Shown: piece after piece, positions 11,310 through 22,999 of the stretch
Position numbering within the stretch: the stretch's first letter is position 1
How the letters are laid out: each line of letters starts with the position of its first letter
Assembly (NCBI RefSeq): GCF_030269925.1
Contig: NC_085135.1
Coordinates: forward strand, 9,796,753-9,860,752
DNA from: Bombyx mori
Taxonomy: Eukaryota; Arthropoda; Insecta; Lepidoptera; Bombycidae
DNA: 64,000 bases
Direction of reading: 5' to 3'
Program-made: the position numbers and the translations under genes
Notes under the pieces: model-generated
What the model was told of the DNA's origin: nothing
The model's database searches: none
Seen by the model: the letters and a program-made list of their open reading frames with translations, nothing else

Positions 11310-11626
11310 TTACACAATCACCAATCCTAACAACTCCATAAAGGCATAATGTTTCTTAGCACACAAACTTTTAGTAAACAAGTCTGCGGGCATGTCAGCA
11401 GTCGACAAATAGTTTAATTTTATTATATTATTTGAAACACACCCTCTGGCAAAATGATATTTCACATCTATGTGCTTAGATTGTTTGTGAAATACTGGAT
11501 TCATCGACAACTTCTGTGCACTGTGATTGTCATTAAACAAACTTAAAGTATACATTTTATTTGTGATTTCAAACTGCAGTTCTTAAATATATGGCTTCTT
11601 TACATGCTTCTGAAATACTCATGTAT

Positions 11627-11630
<4 letters not shown>
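11310..11630 (-). pseudogene. pol: Carboxy-terminal RNase H part of copia D1 pol
   Basis: The reading contains MSISEACKEA, then SLFNDNHSAQKL, HIDVKYHFARG and MPADLFTKSL, the usual end of a copia RNase H. It is separated from the rest of RNase H (14273-14663) by jockey C1. The TGTATTCAG duplicated by C1 lies at 11622-11630. A stop-containing stretch around 11556-11580 shows it is not intact. Confidence 0.8.
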
Positions 11631-11683
<53 letters not shown>

Positions 11684-14263
11684 CCGGCGAGAAACTCAGC
11701 GGGCTGATGCATGGGTTAGGTTGCACGTCGACCTCTTTGTCGAGTTCGACGAGTACGGTTACCGAGGTCCCTAAGCCTGCTCCTAGAGCTGAAGGCGTCT
11801 AGTGCAAAGGTTATTGGATCTGATGGATCCGTAAGGACGTGTCTAGGGCGTCGACGGTGACTGGCTCCTGCATGATCAGGATTCGGGGAGTAGTCAGCGG
11901 CGGATACGATAAGGCGATTATCATGACGCATAGCCTTATCGAAGTATCGTTCCGACGCTGACTTCATGTATTTCCGAATTAATTCGAGGCCCAGGTCGTC
12001 GTGTAGGTCAACGTTCCTCACGAACCACGGAGCCCCGACAGCTAACCTGCAAAAGGGGATTGTAGAGATTGAAGGGTGTCTATGTGTGTGCGGGCCGCGT
12101 GAGCGAACACCACACTCGCGTAAGTCATGACGGGCCTTATGCAAGTTTTGTAGAGTGTCACCTTATTCCGAAGGGACATTTTACTCCGCTTACAGATCAT
12201 GGGGTAGAGTCTACCGAGAATAAACGCGGCACGGTCACGGACTGATTTTAAATGCGGGCGGAATGTCATCGATGTATCCAGGGTAACGCCCAGGTACTTG
12301 ACCTTCCTGGCCCAGGGTATGGGTTGTCTAAAGAGAGTAATCGGGGGTGTGAGATTCCTCCTCCTAATACGGGAGGAAATCCGTGTGGAGCTTCCCCTCT
12401 GAAATAGCACCGCAGTACTTTTCGCTGGGTTGATGTCTATGCGCCATTTTCGGAACCACTGTCCTAGGGCTAGGGCTGCGCTCTGAAGCTTCTTCGCGAT
12501 TAGGGACTTATTTCTACTGGAATAGTAAACAGTCGTGTCGTCGGCGAATAAAGCTAAATGGGTCGGCGGTGACCGGGGAATATCGTTAACGAATAAGCTA
12601 AATAGGAGGGGTGAGAGGACAGAGCCTTGCGGGACTCCAGCTGTGAGAGGTTGTGGGGAGGAGCGGGTTCCCTCGACTCGATATCAAAAAGAGCGGTTCG
12701 ACAAGAAGTCCCGTATGATGAGCACGAGACTATCCGGCACACCCATGTTGAATAGTTTGAAAATCAAACCGTTGTGCCAGACTTTGTCGAACGCTTTTGC
12801 GACGTCGAAGAAGAGAGCTCCCGTGTATAACGGTTTTGGTCGATTAAGACCCACAAGAATGTGCTCCGTGAGGCGGTGCACCTGTTGAACGCATGAGTGA
12901 TTTGTACGGAATCCGAATTGTTCATCGATGAGAATGCCCTTGGATGAGACGAAGTCTCTGAGGCGTTTGTAGAGCAGACGCTCATACAGTTTGCCTAGAG
13001 ACATGAGGAGGCTGATCGGGCGGTAGCTCGTCGGATGATTTTTTGGTTTACCGGGTTTATGTATGCCGATAACGCCCGCTTCTTTCCACACCGCGGGAAA
13101 GATACAGTTCGCCATAGCGGCATTGAAAATAGATGCCAACATCACGATGAGTTGGACGGGTAGAAGTTTAATAACGCGGTTGGATATACCGTCGGAACCG
13201 GGAGCCTTGCGAGGACGTAGGTCTTTGATCAAGTCTTTAACTTCCATCGGGGTGACTGGTGGTAACGCATCCGAGGGTGGCAAGGAGGCTCTGCGTTCTA
13301 CCTCACTGTATACTAATTCTACATGAACAGGGTCCACGGATTGAGTGCTGGGCGTACACTGGGTTTGCAATGTATCGGCCAGCAGCTCTGCTTTTTCGTC
13401 ATCATCGAACGCCGTGAGTCGGCCTGAGGGGCCTACGAGGGGGGGCATAGTTACTACCGTATCCGATTTGAGAGTACGAGCTAAGCGGTAGTAAGACCTT
13501 TGGGAGGGCGCAAGTCCTTCTAAGAAATCAGACCATCTGGCATCTCGGACTTCGGCGATGCGAGACTTTACGTCGCGTTGTAGGGCACGCATTCGAATAC
13601 GATTTTCCGCGGTAGGATACCTGTCGTAGGCGCGTATCGAGGCGTTCTTAGCTCTAAGGAGTTCCCTAATATCGTCGGACAATTTGAAGCGGTGAAGGAA
13701 GTCCTCCGCTACAACTTGTTTCGATGATCTATCTAATGTCGAGGTGATGTGTGACGTTAAGATGTCTATGGCATCCTGAGGAGACGGGGTAGAGTCCGGG
13801 CTAAACGGGAGCGATGGTGGATCAGATTCAGCCAGGCTGACGCCCAGCGTGTGCCAATCCACCACAGTCCTCGTGACGGGAACGGAATCGGGAGCGCAAC
13901 CGAGCTTCATAACGACGGGACGGTGGTCTGAATCTAACTCTGAAACTACTTCGATCGAGTGTAAGCGCAGAGTTACGTTTTTTAATAACGCTATGTCGAG
14001 TATATCCGGGCGATGCGCGATATTTAGCGGGTAGTGAGTCGGGGTTAGCGGAGCGACGATATCGAAGGCGAGATCATCGACTAACGCGTCAAGCCGCCTG
14101 CCATTCGGGGTTGTGGTGTGTGAGTTCCACCTGATGTGTTTACAATTTAGGTCGCCCGCCAGAATGACAGAGCTTCCCATGCCGAGCAGCGCCTCGATAT
14201 CACTGCTTAGAACGATCTTATCCGGTGGAAGATAAACGGACGCGATAACGATCGGCGCGTGTC
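11631..14263 (-). mobile_element. Jockey copy C1, truncated at both ends
   Basis: It is a minus-strand insertion with about 50 terminal adenines (T tract 11632-11683) and a 9-bp duplication TGTATTCAG (11622-11630 and 14264-14272). The 5' end stops within the endonuclease. Unlike C2, C3 and C4, its poly(A) is joined about 195 bases upstream of the usual 3' end, just after CTCGCCGG. It lies in the RNase H gene of copia D1. Confidence 0.9.
11716..14262 (-). pseudogene. ORF2 remnant of jockey C1
   Basis: It starts at HAPIVIASVYLPPDKIV, so the first third of the endonuclease is missing. GDLNCKHIRW, KAPGSDGIS and FFDVAKAFDKVWH are present. An in-frame TGA at 12684-12686 (an arginine codon in C2) stops it before FADDTTVYY. 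A one-base deletion near 12055 breaks the frame again. Upstream, the frame is open into the copia RNase H, giving a 659-codon chimeric reading frame (12684-14663) that is accidental. Confidence 0.85.
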
Positions 14264-14272
14264 TGTATTCAG

Positions 14273-15094
14273 CTTCACAGCTTGAAAGAGCTACTGTTTT
14301 TTGTTTCTTACATTCCCAGGATATTACTCCATTGGATAACAAAAAACAATAACCAGTATATGACCGTCTATCATATGTATTGTTTGCCCAATCAGCATCA
14401 GCAAAACCTTTAATTTCTTTATTTCCATTCTTACAATATTTAATACCAAATGATTTAGTCCTTTTTAAATATTTTAAAATCCTCTTAGCATAATGCCAAT
14501 GCTCATCAGTATGATTAATATTAAACTGGCTTAAATAGCTTACAGAGTAAGTTATATCTGGTCTGGTTAAGACCGACAGGTACATTAGGCTACCTATAAG
14601 CTGCTGATAGGGCACTTGTTTAGTCACATTTTGACCAGTGTTTACATTTAACTTAGTCTCCATTGGAGTTACAGTCTGCCATTTGAATTTTTTTCTAATA
14701 AACTCTCAATATAAGTTTCTTGATTTAAAGTAACAGACCCTTCCTTTTTATCAAATTTAACATTCATCCCAAGACACTGTTTTACTTGCCCTAAATCCTT
14801 AATTTTAAATTTATTTGACAATATTTCCTTCAGTCTATTAGTTTCCTTTTTATTATTGGAAAAAATAAAAAAATCATCGACATAAAGGGCCACTATAATT
14901 ACCATATTTCCAATTTTCTTTGTATACATATAATGTTCTAATTTAGATTTCTTATAACCATTTTCAATTAAACAACTATCTACCTTTTTGTTCCAGGCCC
15001 TGGACGCCTGTTTTAAGCCATAGATGGCTTTATTAAGTTTTAACACTTTCTTAGAGTTATCTGGGGAATTAAAACATTCAGGTTTTTGCATGTA
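14273..15094 (-). pseudogene. pol: RT and RNase H middle part of copia D1 pol
   Basis: The reading carries NKAIYGLKQASRAWNKKV, the catalytic ALYVDDFFIF and CLGMNVKF, then QQLIGSLMYLSVLTRPDI and the RNase H ALSSCEAEY. A single extra A in a run of As near 14688 shifts the frame between RT and RNase H (14669 versus 14663). Element E interrupts it at 15094, and the coding sequence continues upstream at 20227. C1 interrupts it at 14263. Confidence 0.85.
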
Positions 15095-15343
15095 TGTAGG
15101 ATGCGAGAGATGGAACGAATGATTGTATGAAAGAGATAGGAATGTGGTATGAAAGTGTTGTGTGAGAGAGACAGTATGAATGGAAAATTAAGCTTGCTGA
15201 TTGGTTCACGGGAGTGTTAGAGTCTCTTTGAAAACTATGGTGGATTCGGTTAAGACGGGAGTTTTTGGCTTATGTTTTAAATAAAACTAAAAGTGGTTTA
15301 AGATAAATATTCTTTTTATTTCTGCTGGACACCCCATCCCACA
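15095..15343 (+). repeat. 5' LTR of element E
   Basis: This is 249 bp long and matches 19974-20222 base for base by eye. Identity of the two LTRs implies a very recent insertion. Confidence 0.95.
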
Positions 15344-15346
15344 TTT

Positions 15347-15364
15347 TGGGGGCTCGTCCGGGAT
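15347..15364 (+). other. Primer binding site of element E (tRNA-Pro type)
   Basis: TGGGGGCTCGTCCGGGAT starts three bases after the 5' LTR. It is the well-known tRNA-Pro primer site sequence, also used by several vertebrate gammaretroviruses, and is unlike the sites of A, D1 and D2. Confidence 0.9.
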
Positions 15365-15556
15365 GGTGCAGAAATTTATGTGAACCAGCAGATTCTAAAG
15401 ATACGACGAGGAAGACTAAAGACGATACGTGGGAGCGACCATATTTGAATCATACCGGAGGACGGAAAATTTAATTACGACGACACGACGACTACGACGA
15501 TATCCGTTTCGACCGACTGATTCATCCGCTTCAAACAATAAGATTACGACGAAAAC

Positions 15557-16597
15557 ATGCCTAAAGATCGACAGAGATACGACGAAGACGCACCACTGGT
15601 TTCCAATCAGAGTTTGATGTACGTAGAAGAGGCGATTCCGAAGTTTTCCGGTAACGATGCGTCCTACACAGCGACAAAATGGGTACAAGAAGTGGAGGAT
15701 AACACAGAGATTTTCGATTTAACTCCAATCCAGCAGCTACTTATCGCCAGGCGAACTTTGACTTCTACTGCAGCGGCGTGGCTCCGTACTGAGAAAACCT
15801 TTAAGAGCTACGATGATTTGAAAGCGGCATTATTCAAAGAGTTTCCAGATGTTATCAATACTAAAGAAATCCACGAAATGATGAGTGAACGGAAAAAACG
15901 CAAGGACGAAAGTTGTTACGATTACATGCTCGAGATGAAGGCACTGGGCAAGCGAGGAAGGTTAGCCGACTATGTGGCTATTCAATATATTGTAGAAGGC
16001 ATACTCGATCGCGAGACTAACAAGATCATGCTATACGGCGTTACGACTTACCCTGAACTGAAAGAAAAACTAAAGTTATACGAGACATTTAAGACTAGCA
16101 TCAAGAAAGAATATACCAAAACCAGTTCAAGTTCCAGCAGCGGCGAAGCAAGTCGTTATAGAAAGCAAGGTCGTCCAGCGGCGGCGGTGCGTTGTTTTAG
16201 CTGTGGGAAAATGAATCATACATCTGCGGAGTGTCCAGACCGTGAAAAAGGACTAAAATGCTTCCGATGTAATGAATTCGGACATATTGCATCACATTGT
16301 AAGAAGAGCATTGACAATGTGAAGTCAGCAACAAATCGAGTGTCGGCACAACAGTACGAGTCTAGTGGCGCCGCGAGTGGAGGATTCGGTAAACCGGCGT
16401 CGGCAAAGCAGTTCTGTGCGCAGAGGCAATCTGCGGAGTGTTCGTGTCAAGATGGCGGGGGCGACGGCCAATCGCAGAGCGACTACGTGCGGCCATCTTC
16501 CAGCAAAGATGTCTTGGCAGCTGTCAAGCCTGTCAATTCCGATTCAGACTCGGACGTAAACAAAAACAATGACGGACAGCAAAACCAGAAAAGATGA
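15557..16597 (+). CDS. gag: Gag of element E
   Basis: This 346-codon frame from an ATG has a capsid-like part with a retrotransposon-gag core (AAWLRTEKTFKSYDDLKAALFKEF at about residues 75-98), then two CCHC knuckles, CFSCGKMNHTSAEC and CFRCNEFGHIASHC, at about residues 213-255, and a serine/aspartate-rich end. It packages the element RNA into particles. The stop TGA (16595-16597) overlaps the pol ATG (16594-16596) as ATGA, so pol is in the -1 frame. No lesion is visible. Confidence 0.9.
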   Translation: MPKDRQRYDEDAPLVSNQSLMYVEEAIPKFSGNDASYTATKWVQEVEDNTEIFDLTPIQQLLIARRTLTSTAAAWLRTEKTFKSYDDLKAALFKEFPDVINTKEIHEMMSERKKRKDESCYDYMLEMKALGKRGRLADYVAIQYIVEGILDRETNKIMLYGVTTYPELKEKLKLYETFKTSIKKEYTKTSSSSSSGEASRYRKQGRPAAAVRCFSCGKMNHTSAECPDREKGLKCFRCNEFGHIASHCKKSIDNVKSATNRVSAQQYESSGAASGGFGKPASAKQFCAQRQSAECSCQDGGGDGQSQSDYVRPSSSKDVLAAVKPVNSDSDSDVNKNNDGQQNQKR

Positions 16598-19581
16598 AAA
16601 ATGTGTTAATTTGCGGTAAAAACGTTACCAGTTTAATTGATAGCGGCAGTGACTTAAATTTAGTGTCCGTAGGACAATTTTTCGAACTGGGAATCGGACA
16701 ATTTGGAAAAGACGATATGATGTTTACAGGCCTAGGTGGCAAGCAGGTTAAATCACTTGGGAGGTTTCTTACGACTTTTGAACTTGATAAACAATGCTTC
16801 GAAACAGTGTTTCATATTGTTCCCTATGAGATTATGCCATACGATATAATATTAGGCCAAGAGTTTTTGTGTAAAGCTATAGTAGTTATCGACAAGGGTT
16901 CAGTCACGGTTTTACCTCAATCGCACGATATGTGTTTAAATCATTTGTGTGCTGTAGCGAACGAAGTAGGATGTCCTCAGTATCTGGTTACAGATCCTCG
17001 GATACAAGACGAAGTGCAGCAATTGGTGAGTGGTTATGTTCCGAGAAAAGTGAAGAAGTCTCCAATGGAAATGAAGATTATTTTGAACGACGAAATCCCT
17101 ATAGCGCAACGTCCGAGACGTCTCTCTATGTTTGAGGAAAAATAAGTTGATAAGCAAATAGGTGAGTGGCTTGATGATGGTATTATTAGACCTAGTTTTT
17201 CGGAATATGCCAGTCCACTAGTGCTAGTCAAGAAAAAAGATGGAACTACAAGAATTTGTATAGATTACAGAAAGCTTAATGCAAAGATGGTGAAAGATGA
17301 GTTCCCCTTACCTGTCATAGAAGATCATATTGATAAATTGTCTCATTCAAAAGTGTTTAGTAAACTTGATCTAAAGAATGCTTTTTTTCATATAAGTGTA
17401 AGTGAAGAATCAATAAAGTACACTTCTTTTGTAACACATGCAGGGCAATTCGAGTTCTTGAAAGCTCCATTTGGGTTGTCGATTTGTCCCAAGTATTTCA
17501 CACGATTTATTAATATCGTGTTTAGAGATTTAATAGCAAAAGGTTATTTATTAATTTTTATTGATGATATCCTAATAATGTCAGAAGACTACACACAGGG
17601 AGTGGAAAGGTTGAAAGAGGTGCTTAACGTTGCCAGTGAATATGGGCTAGAAATTAATTGGAAAAAATGTGAATTGTTGACTAAGAGGGTAGATTATTTA
17701 GGTCATAAAATTGAAAATGGCACTGTGAGTCCAACATCTGATAGAGTCGACGCAGTCATGAACTTTCCTGTACCTAAAACATTGAAACAATTACATTCTT
17801 TTATAGGACTTACTTCTTATTTCAGGAAGTATATCAGAGACTATGCGCTTATCGCTACACCATTAACAAACCTACTAAAGAAGAACCAAACATTTCAGTT
17901 CACTGAAGTTGAAAGAGGAGCATTTAACATTTTGAAACAAAGACTTTGTGAAAAACCAGTATTAAAGATTTATCATCCAGACTTACTCACGGAGTTACAC
18001 ACAGATGCATCAAAACATGCCTATTCTGCTATTCTCATGCAAAGAAGCCCTAATGATGGAGAGTTACATCCAGTTTACTACTCAAGTTGCAAGACTACTG
18101 AAAGTGAGAAAAAGTATTCCAGTTATGAGCTGGAGGCTCTAGCAGTTATTGAAGGTGTGAAGAAGTTTCGAAAATATTTATTGGGCATTCCATTTAAGAT
18201 TGTCACAGACTGTGCTGCATTTGAGATGACTCTACGCAAGAAAGATTTAGTCACAAGAGTTGCTCGATGGGCTTTACTTCTACAAGAGTATGACTATACA
18301 GTAGAGCACAGGTCAGGATCCAGAATGAGGCACGTAGATGCCTTAAGCCGAAACCCACCTTATGTAGGAACGGTCACAAGACAAATGCATGACCAGATAA
18401 GAATGGCCCAAGAAAATGATGAAGGACTGAGGGCTATAATCGAGGTACTTAAGAGTAGAACATACTCAGACTATTTCTATGAAAATGGATTATTGTATAA
18501 AACGTCACTAAGGCTACTAGTTGTTCCCAAGGCAATGCAAAACGAAGTGATAAGAAAAGTACATGGCATTGGTCATTTTGGTAAAAAGAAAATTATGGAT
18601 TTAATAAATAAAGATTATTATATCAAAGATTTAGCAAAGTGTATTGAAGACTTTATTGTAACTTGCATACCATGCATTTTAGCTTCAAGGAAAGAGGGAA
18701 AGCAAGAAGGATTTTTACACCCGATAGAGAAAGAAGACTCACCTCTACATACCATTCATATAGATCACGTGGGACCTATGACGGAAACAAAGAAGCAGTA
18801 TAATTACCTGTTAACTATTGTTGATGCATTTTCTAAGTTTGTCTGGATTTTCCCTACAAAGAGCACCACAAGCAAGGAGGTATTGGACAAACTAAGGATA
18901 CACCAGCAACATTTTGGAAATCCATGTAGAATTGTCAGTGATCGTGGTACAGCATTTACTAGTCATGAATTTAAACAATACTGTGAGGAAGAAGGTATAG
19001 AACATGTTAAGATCACCACAGGCATCCCAAGAGGAAATGGTCAAGTTGAAAGGCTCCACAGAATTATAATATCTGTTCTCACAAAGTTGTGTATTGAACA
19101 ACCTGATCTATGGTATCGTCATGTGAGTAGAGTTCAACAAGGTCTTAATAGTACATTCCAAAGAAGTGTAAACTGTACACCTTTCGAGCTGATGGTAAGA
19201 AAAAGAATGAATATTAAAGAAAATGTAGAGATTCACAACCTACTTATGCAAGAAGAGAGAGATTTATTCATAGAAGGAAGAGAGCATTTACGCCAAAAGG
19301 CCAAGGAGCAAATTCAACTCATACAGGAGGAAAATAGAAGAAGTTACAACAGGAAGAGAAAAGACAGCACTAAGTACAGCATAGGAGATTTGGTGGCTAT
19401 AAAGAGGACGCAGTATGGCACAGCCATGAAGCTAAAGCCAAAGTTTTTAGGACCTTATCGTGTCACAGGTGTCAAGGGCAATGACCGCTATGAAGTACAG
19501 AAGGTAAGTGCTAATACTGAGGGACCTAATAATACTTTGTCTGCTGCAGATTATATGAAACAGTGGCCTGTACTTACCTGA
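16594..19581 (+). pseudogene. pol: Pol of element E, one in-frame stop
   Basis: One frame of 995 codons contains protease (LIDSGSDLNLV, near residue 13, the DSG form), RT (ICIDYRKLN, SKLDLKNAFFH, catalytic FIDDILIMS near 320), RNase H (LHTDASKHAYSAIL near 467), an H2C2 zinc finger (near 660-695), integrase (IHIDHVGPM, VSDRGTAF, NGQVERLHR as the D, D, E regions) and a GPYRV end motif. The only lesion seen is TAA at 17143-17145, one C-to-T step from CAA. The pol ATG lies in the ATGA overlap with gag. Stop readthrough is possible but unproven. Confidence 0.9.
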
Positions 19582-19973
19582 CTGATCTTTTGTCGATGCT
19601 TACTTATTGATAGGTTTTGTGTATTAATTTGTTTTATTTACTTAGTGTAATATTTTAATTTTTTTCTTATGAAACTGATGTTCTGTGTATTCAGTGTATT
19701 TTTTTTTCTCTCGCATTATACATAAAGTGTAAGGGTAGTACTTAAGTTATCATATCCTACCTACAAGGATGTTTGGTTATATTTAGAGATTAGATTAATC
19801 TGATTATATGTAACTCATAACATTATATTTGTGTTCTTTTTACTGGTTATTTAATTAGGGTGTAATGTAAGGTGTTCTATATTATGTAATAGACTATTTT
19901 GTAATAATGATGTAGTGTCAGAAAAAATGATTGATGTATGACTGAGGACAGTCATTTTGTCAGTATGGCCGAA
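19582..19973 (+). other. 3' untranslated region of element E
   Basis: This AT-rich stretch between the pol stop and the 3' LTR has no coding signal. I could not find a convincing polypurine tract directly before the LTR; the bases just upstream are GTATGGCCGAA. Confidence 0.6.
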
Positions 19974-20222
19974 TGTAGGATGCGAGAGATGGAACGAATG
20001 ATTGTATGAAAGAGATAGGAATGTGGTATGAAAGTGTTGTGTGAGAGAGACAGTATGAATGGAAAATTAAGCTTGCTGATTGGTTCACGGGAGTGTTAGA
20101 GTCTCTTTGAAAACTATGGTGGATTCGGTTAAGACGGGAGTTTTTGGCTTATGTTTTAAATAAAACTAAAAGTGGTTTAAGATAAATATTCTTTTTATTT
20201 CTGCTGGACACCCCATCCCACA
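19974..20222 (+). repeat. 3' LTR of element E
   Basis: The 249-bp partner of 15095-15343, followed by the target duplication TGTA and the continuation of the copia D1 gene. Confidence 0.95.
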
Positions 20223-20226
20223 TGTA

Positions 20227-22902
20227 TATAGTCTCCTCTAAGTTACCATTTAAAAAAGCAGTTTTTACGTCTAAATGTGTAACATCAAGATTTAATTGGA
20301 CTGATAGTGAAAACAAAAGTCGTAATGTTGTATGTCTAACAACAGGCGAGAAGGTTTCCTTATAATCTACTCCTTGTTTCTGGGAAAAACCTTTAGCTAC
20401 AAGTCTGGCACGGAACCTAACCTTACTTTCACTATCATATTTCTTACACAAAACCCATCTACATTTAACTATAGTACTGTCTTTAGGTGCATCAGTAAGT
20501 TCCCAAGCATCATTATCTTCAAAACACTGTAATTCGTCCCTTATTGCCTCTAACCACTGTTCCCTATCTGGTCCTTTTAGAGCCTCATCAAGTGAAAGTT
20601 CACAAACATTTTGAATAACACTACTTTCTAAACACATATTAGAATAACCATACCTATCCGGCTTCTTTCTTTGCCTAGAGGAATAACTTCTTTTAAGACT
20701 CACAACACTTTCCACACTGTCATCAGAAGAATCATCTGGTACATAAGTCTCATCATTATCATCATGAAAATTTTCACTTCCTGATTCATACGATGTGTCT
20801 CCCACTGAATCCTCACTGGATTGTGATTGTTCAGTTTCCTCAATCTGGACTACACTTTCTGTTTGTTTGGCATTTTCTATAATGATCACATCACGGCTTG
20901 TTGTGATATCCTTAGTGCTTGGATTGTAGACTCGATAACCTTTTACATCCTCTGGGAAACCAACTAGAATCCCTTTTACAGCCTTTTTATTCCATTTGAG
21001 GCGCTTCTCTTTTGGAATGTGCATCATCACTATACTTCCAAATACCTTTAAGTGGCTAATATCTGGCTTTACTCCATTCCACATCTCAAAAGGTGTTTCA
21101 TTCAAATTTTCCACCACTATCCTATTTTGTAAGTATACAGCAGTATTGGCTGCTTCAGCCCAAAAGCTTTCGTCCATTTTAGCATCAAAGAGCAGACACC
21201 TTGCCTTTTCCACCACAGTACGATTAAATCTCTCTGCCAAGCCGTTCTGTTCTGGTGTGTATGGATAGCTTTTCTGATGAACTATTCCTGCTTTACTTAA
21301 ATAATTATCAAACTCTTTATTCACAAATTCTTTCCCATTGTCGCTTCTAAGAATCTTAATTTTTCTGTTTAATTTATTCTCCACCTCAGCTTTGTATCTT
21401 TGAAAACATTCAAAAGCTTCACTTTTGTTTTTCAAAAAATAAATATAGATGTAGCAACTATAGTCATCAATGAATAAAATAAAATATCTGGAACCACCAA
21501 GCGACACATTCTTGAATGGCCCACATACATCCGTATGTATTATCTGCAGGAGATCATCACTTCTATTTCCATTATGTGGAAAGGGTAAACGATTTTGTTT
21601 CCCTTCGCAACAGACTATACATGATGACTTTGATATTTCTACCTTTCTATCAAGTGTAAGACCTTCCACAGCTTTCTGCATTTTACTTAAATAGTTACTG
21701 TTGACATGACCAAGCCGACGATGCCAAATTTCACTCGAGGTTACCATTGCAGCCAGCCTTTCAGGTATTCTTAACTTATAAACTCCATTTAATAAGCAAG
21801 CTGTAGCAACTAGCTCATTACACTTATTAAATATTTGACAGCCATCATCTTTAAACAGGACCTTGTTGCCTTTTGCAATCAATTGACTTACGGAGTTGAG
21901 ATTCGTGGTCAAACTAGGTACACATAATACTCCTTCAACAACCACATCATACTCACAGTTATCTGTCAATGTTGTTAATCTCACATCACCAGAGCACTTG
22001 ACAGACACTTTTTCTTTATTCGCAACAACAATTTCTTGGACTGTATGATTGTTCGACACATTTGTAATCCAATGTTCATTCGCTGTCAAATGGCCACTAG
22101 CACCTGAATCAATGTACCAATCATTCTTCGAAAAACAACCATTTAGGAACACGGCACTGAACGCATTTGTTTGTTTACGTTCACTGAATTTGTTATTTGA
22201 TGAATCTTTTACATCATTAGGACATTGATTACGATAGTGTCCCGTTTGTTTACATTTGTAACATTTGATTACTTTTTGTTTTGACATTGATGTTGACGTC
22301 CGAGTTCTTCCGGTATTGGCGCTATACTTTTTTCGATAACTCGCAAATGCTCCGCTAACGTCGCCACTGTCTTCCTCCAAGTCCATCAATTTTGTTTTAA
22401 TGGCGTCGGCCGTTATATTAATGCCCGAATGTTCAATCGCCATTATCATTGGCGAATATTTTTCAGATAATCCAGCTAAAAGCAATGATCCTACCCACTC
22501 ATCATTAATATGAAAGCCCGATCCACTCAATTTTTGGCTCGTTTCTATGATCTGAGTAACATAGGATGTCATAGATGTACAATTTTCAAGACGAATTGAT
22601 ATCAAAGTTCTCAACAAGCTGATCCTTCTAGTAAATCCTGAATCATCGAATAAATGCTTTAATTTTTCCCATAGTTTCTTCGTATTTTCAACATTCTTGA
22701 TATGTACATATAGCGACGAGTCAATCGTTAGAATCAATTTTGCCTTGGTTTTCGCATCGGCTGCGGCTTCATCTGGATTCGTGACTTTGATACAGTCCGA
22801 AGTACCTTCCAGTATCAGAAAATTCTCCGCGGCGAAAGCCCACTCCTGGTAGTTCTCGCGACCTTTTAATTTTGGTACGCTTACAACGTAATTCGAACTC
22901 AT
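20227..22902 (-). pseudogene. pol: Gag-protease-integrase-RT (first part) of copia D1
   Basis: The ATG is at 22902 (MSSNYVVSVPKLKGRENYQEW); a longer reading to 22914 starts at GTG. In order: a copia-type Gag, a CCHC knuckle (CYKCKQTGHYRNQC), protease (WYIDSGASGHLT), the integrase zinc region (HRRLGHVNSNYL, then CIVCCEGKQ), the integrase core (IHTDVCGPF, RSDNGKEFVN, NGLAERFNRT), and the RT start (FSPVVRHTTLRLL, DVKTAFLNG). This stretch is one uninterrupted frame; the protein is cut at LEETIYM by element E and continues at 15094. Confidence 0.9.
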
Positions 22903-22984
22903 TTTCACCGGCACAGTGTATTCTCAGTCCACACAAACTTATACAGCATTAACTTGCAAGTTCTTGACGGAAAAAACACGTAAT

Positions 22985-22999
22985 TCTGGGCCCATAACC
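22985..22999 (-). other. Primer binding site of copia D1 (initiator tRNA-Met, internal type)
   Basis: On the minus strand GGTTATGGGCCCAGA directly follows the 5' LTR. This matches the site used by Drosophila copia, which primes from an internal piece of initiator tRNA-Met. Confidence 0.85.

Larger units (their letters stand above)
15095..20222 (+). mobile_element. Element E: complete Ty3/gypsy LTR retrotransposon, young
   Basis: It has two 249-bp LTRs that are identical by eye, both TGTAGGATGC...CCCATCCCACA, flanked by TGTA on both sides (15091-15094 and 20223-20226). Removing it restores the copia D1 pol reading frame exactly. It has a tRNA-Pro-type primer site, gag, and one long pol with a single in-frame stop. 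No envelope gene is present. It is probably the youngest insertion of the nest. Confidence 0.95.

Noticed and set aside
15095..20222. Element E as a vertebrate-type retrovirus because of its tRNA-Pro primer site
   Set aside because: The pol motifs are of Ty3/gypsy type, there is no env, and the site is shared by chance or by common tRNA use.
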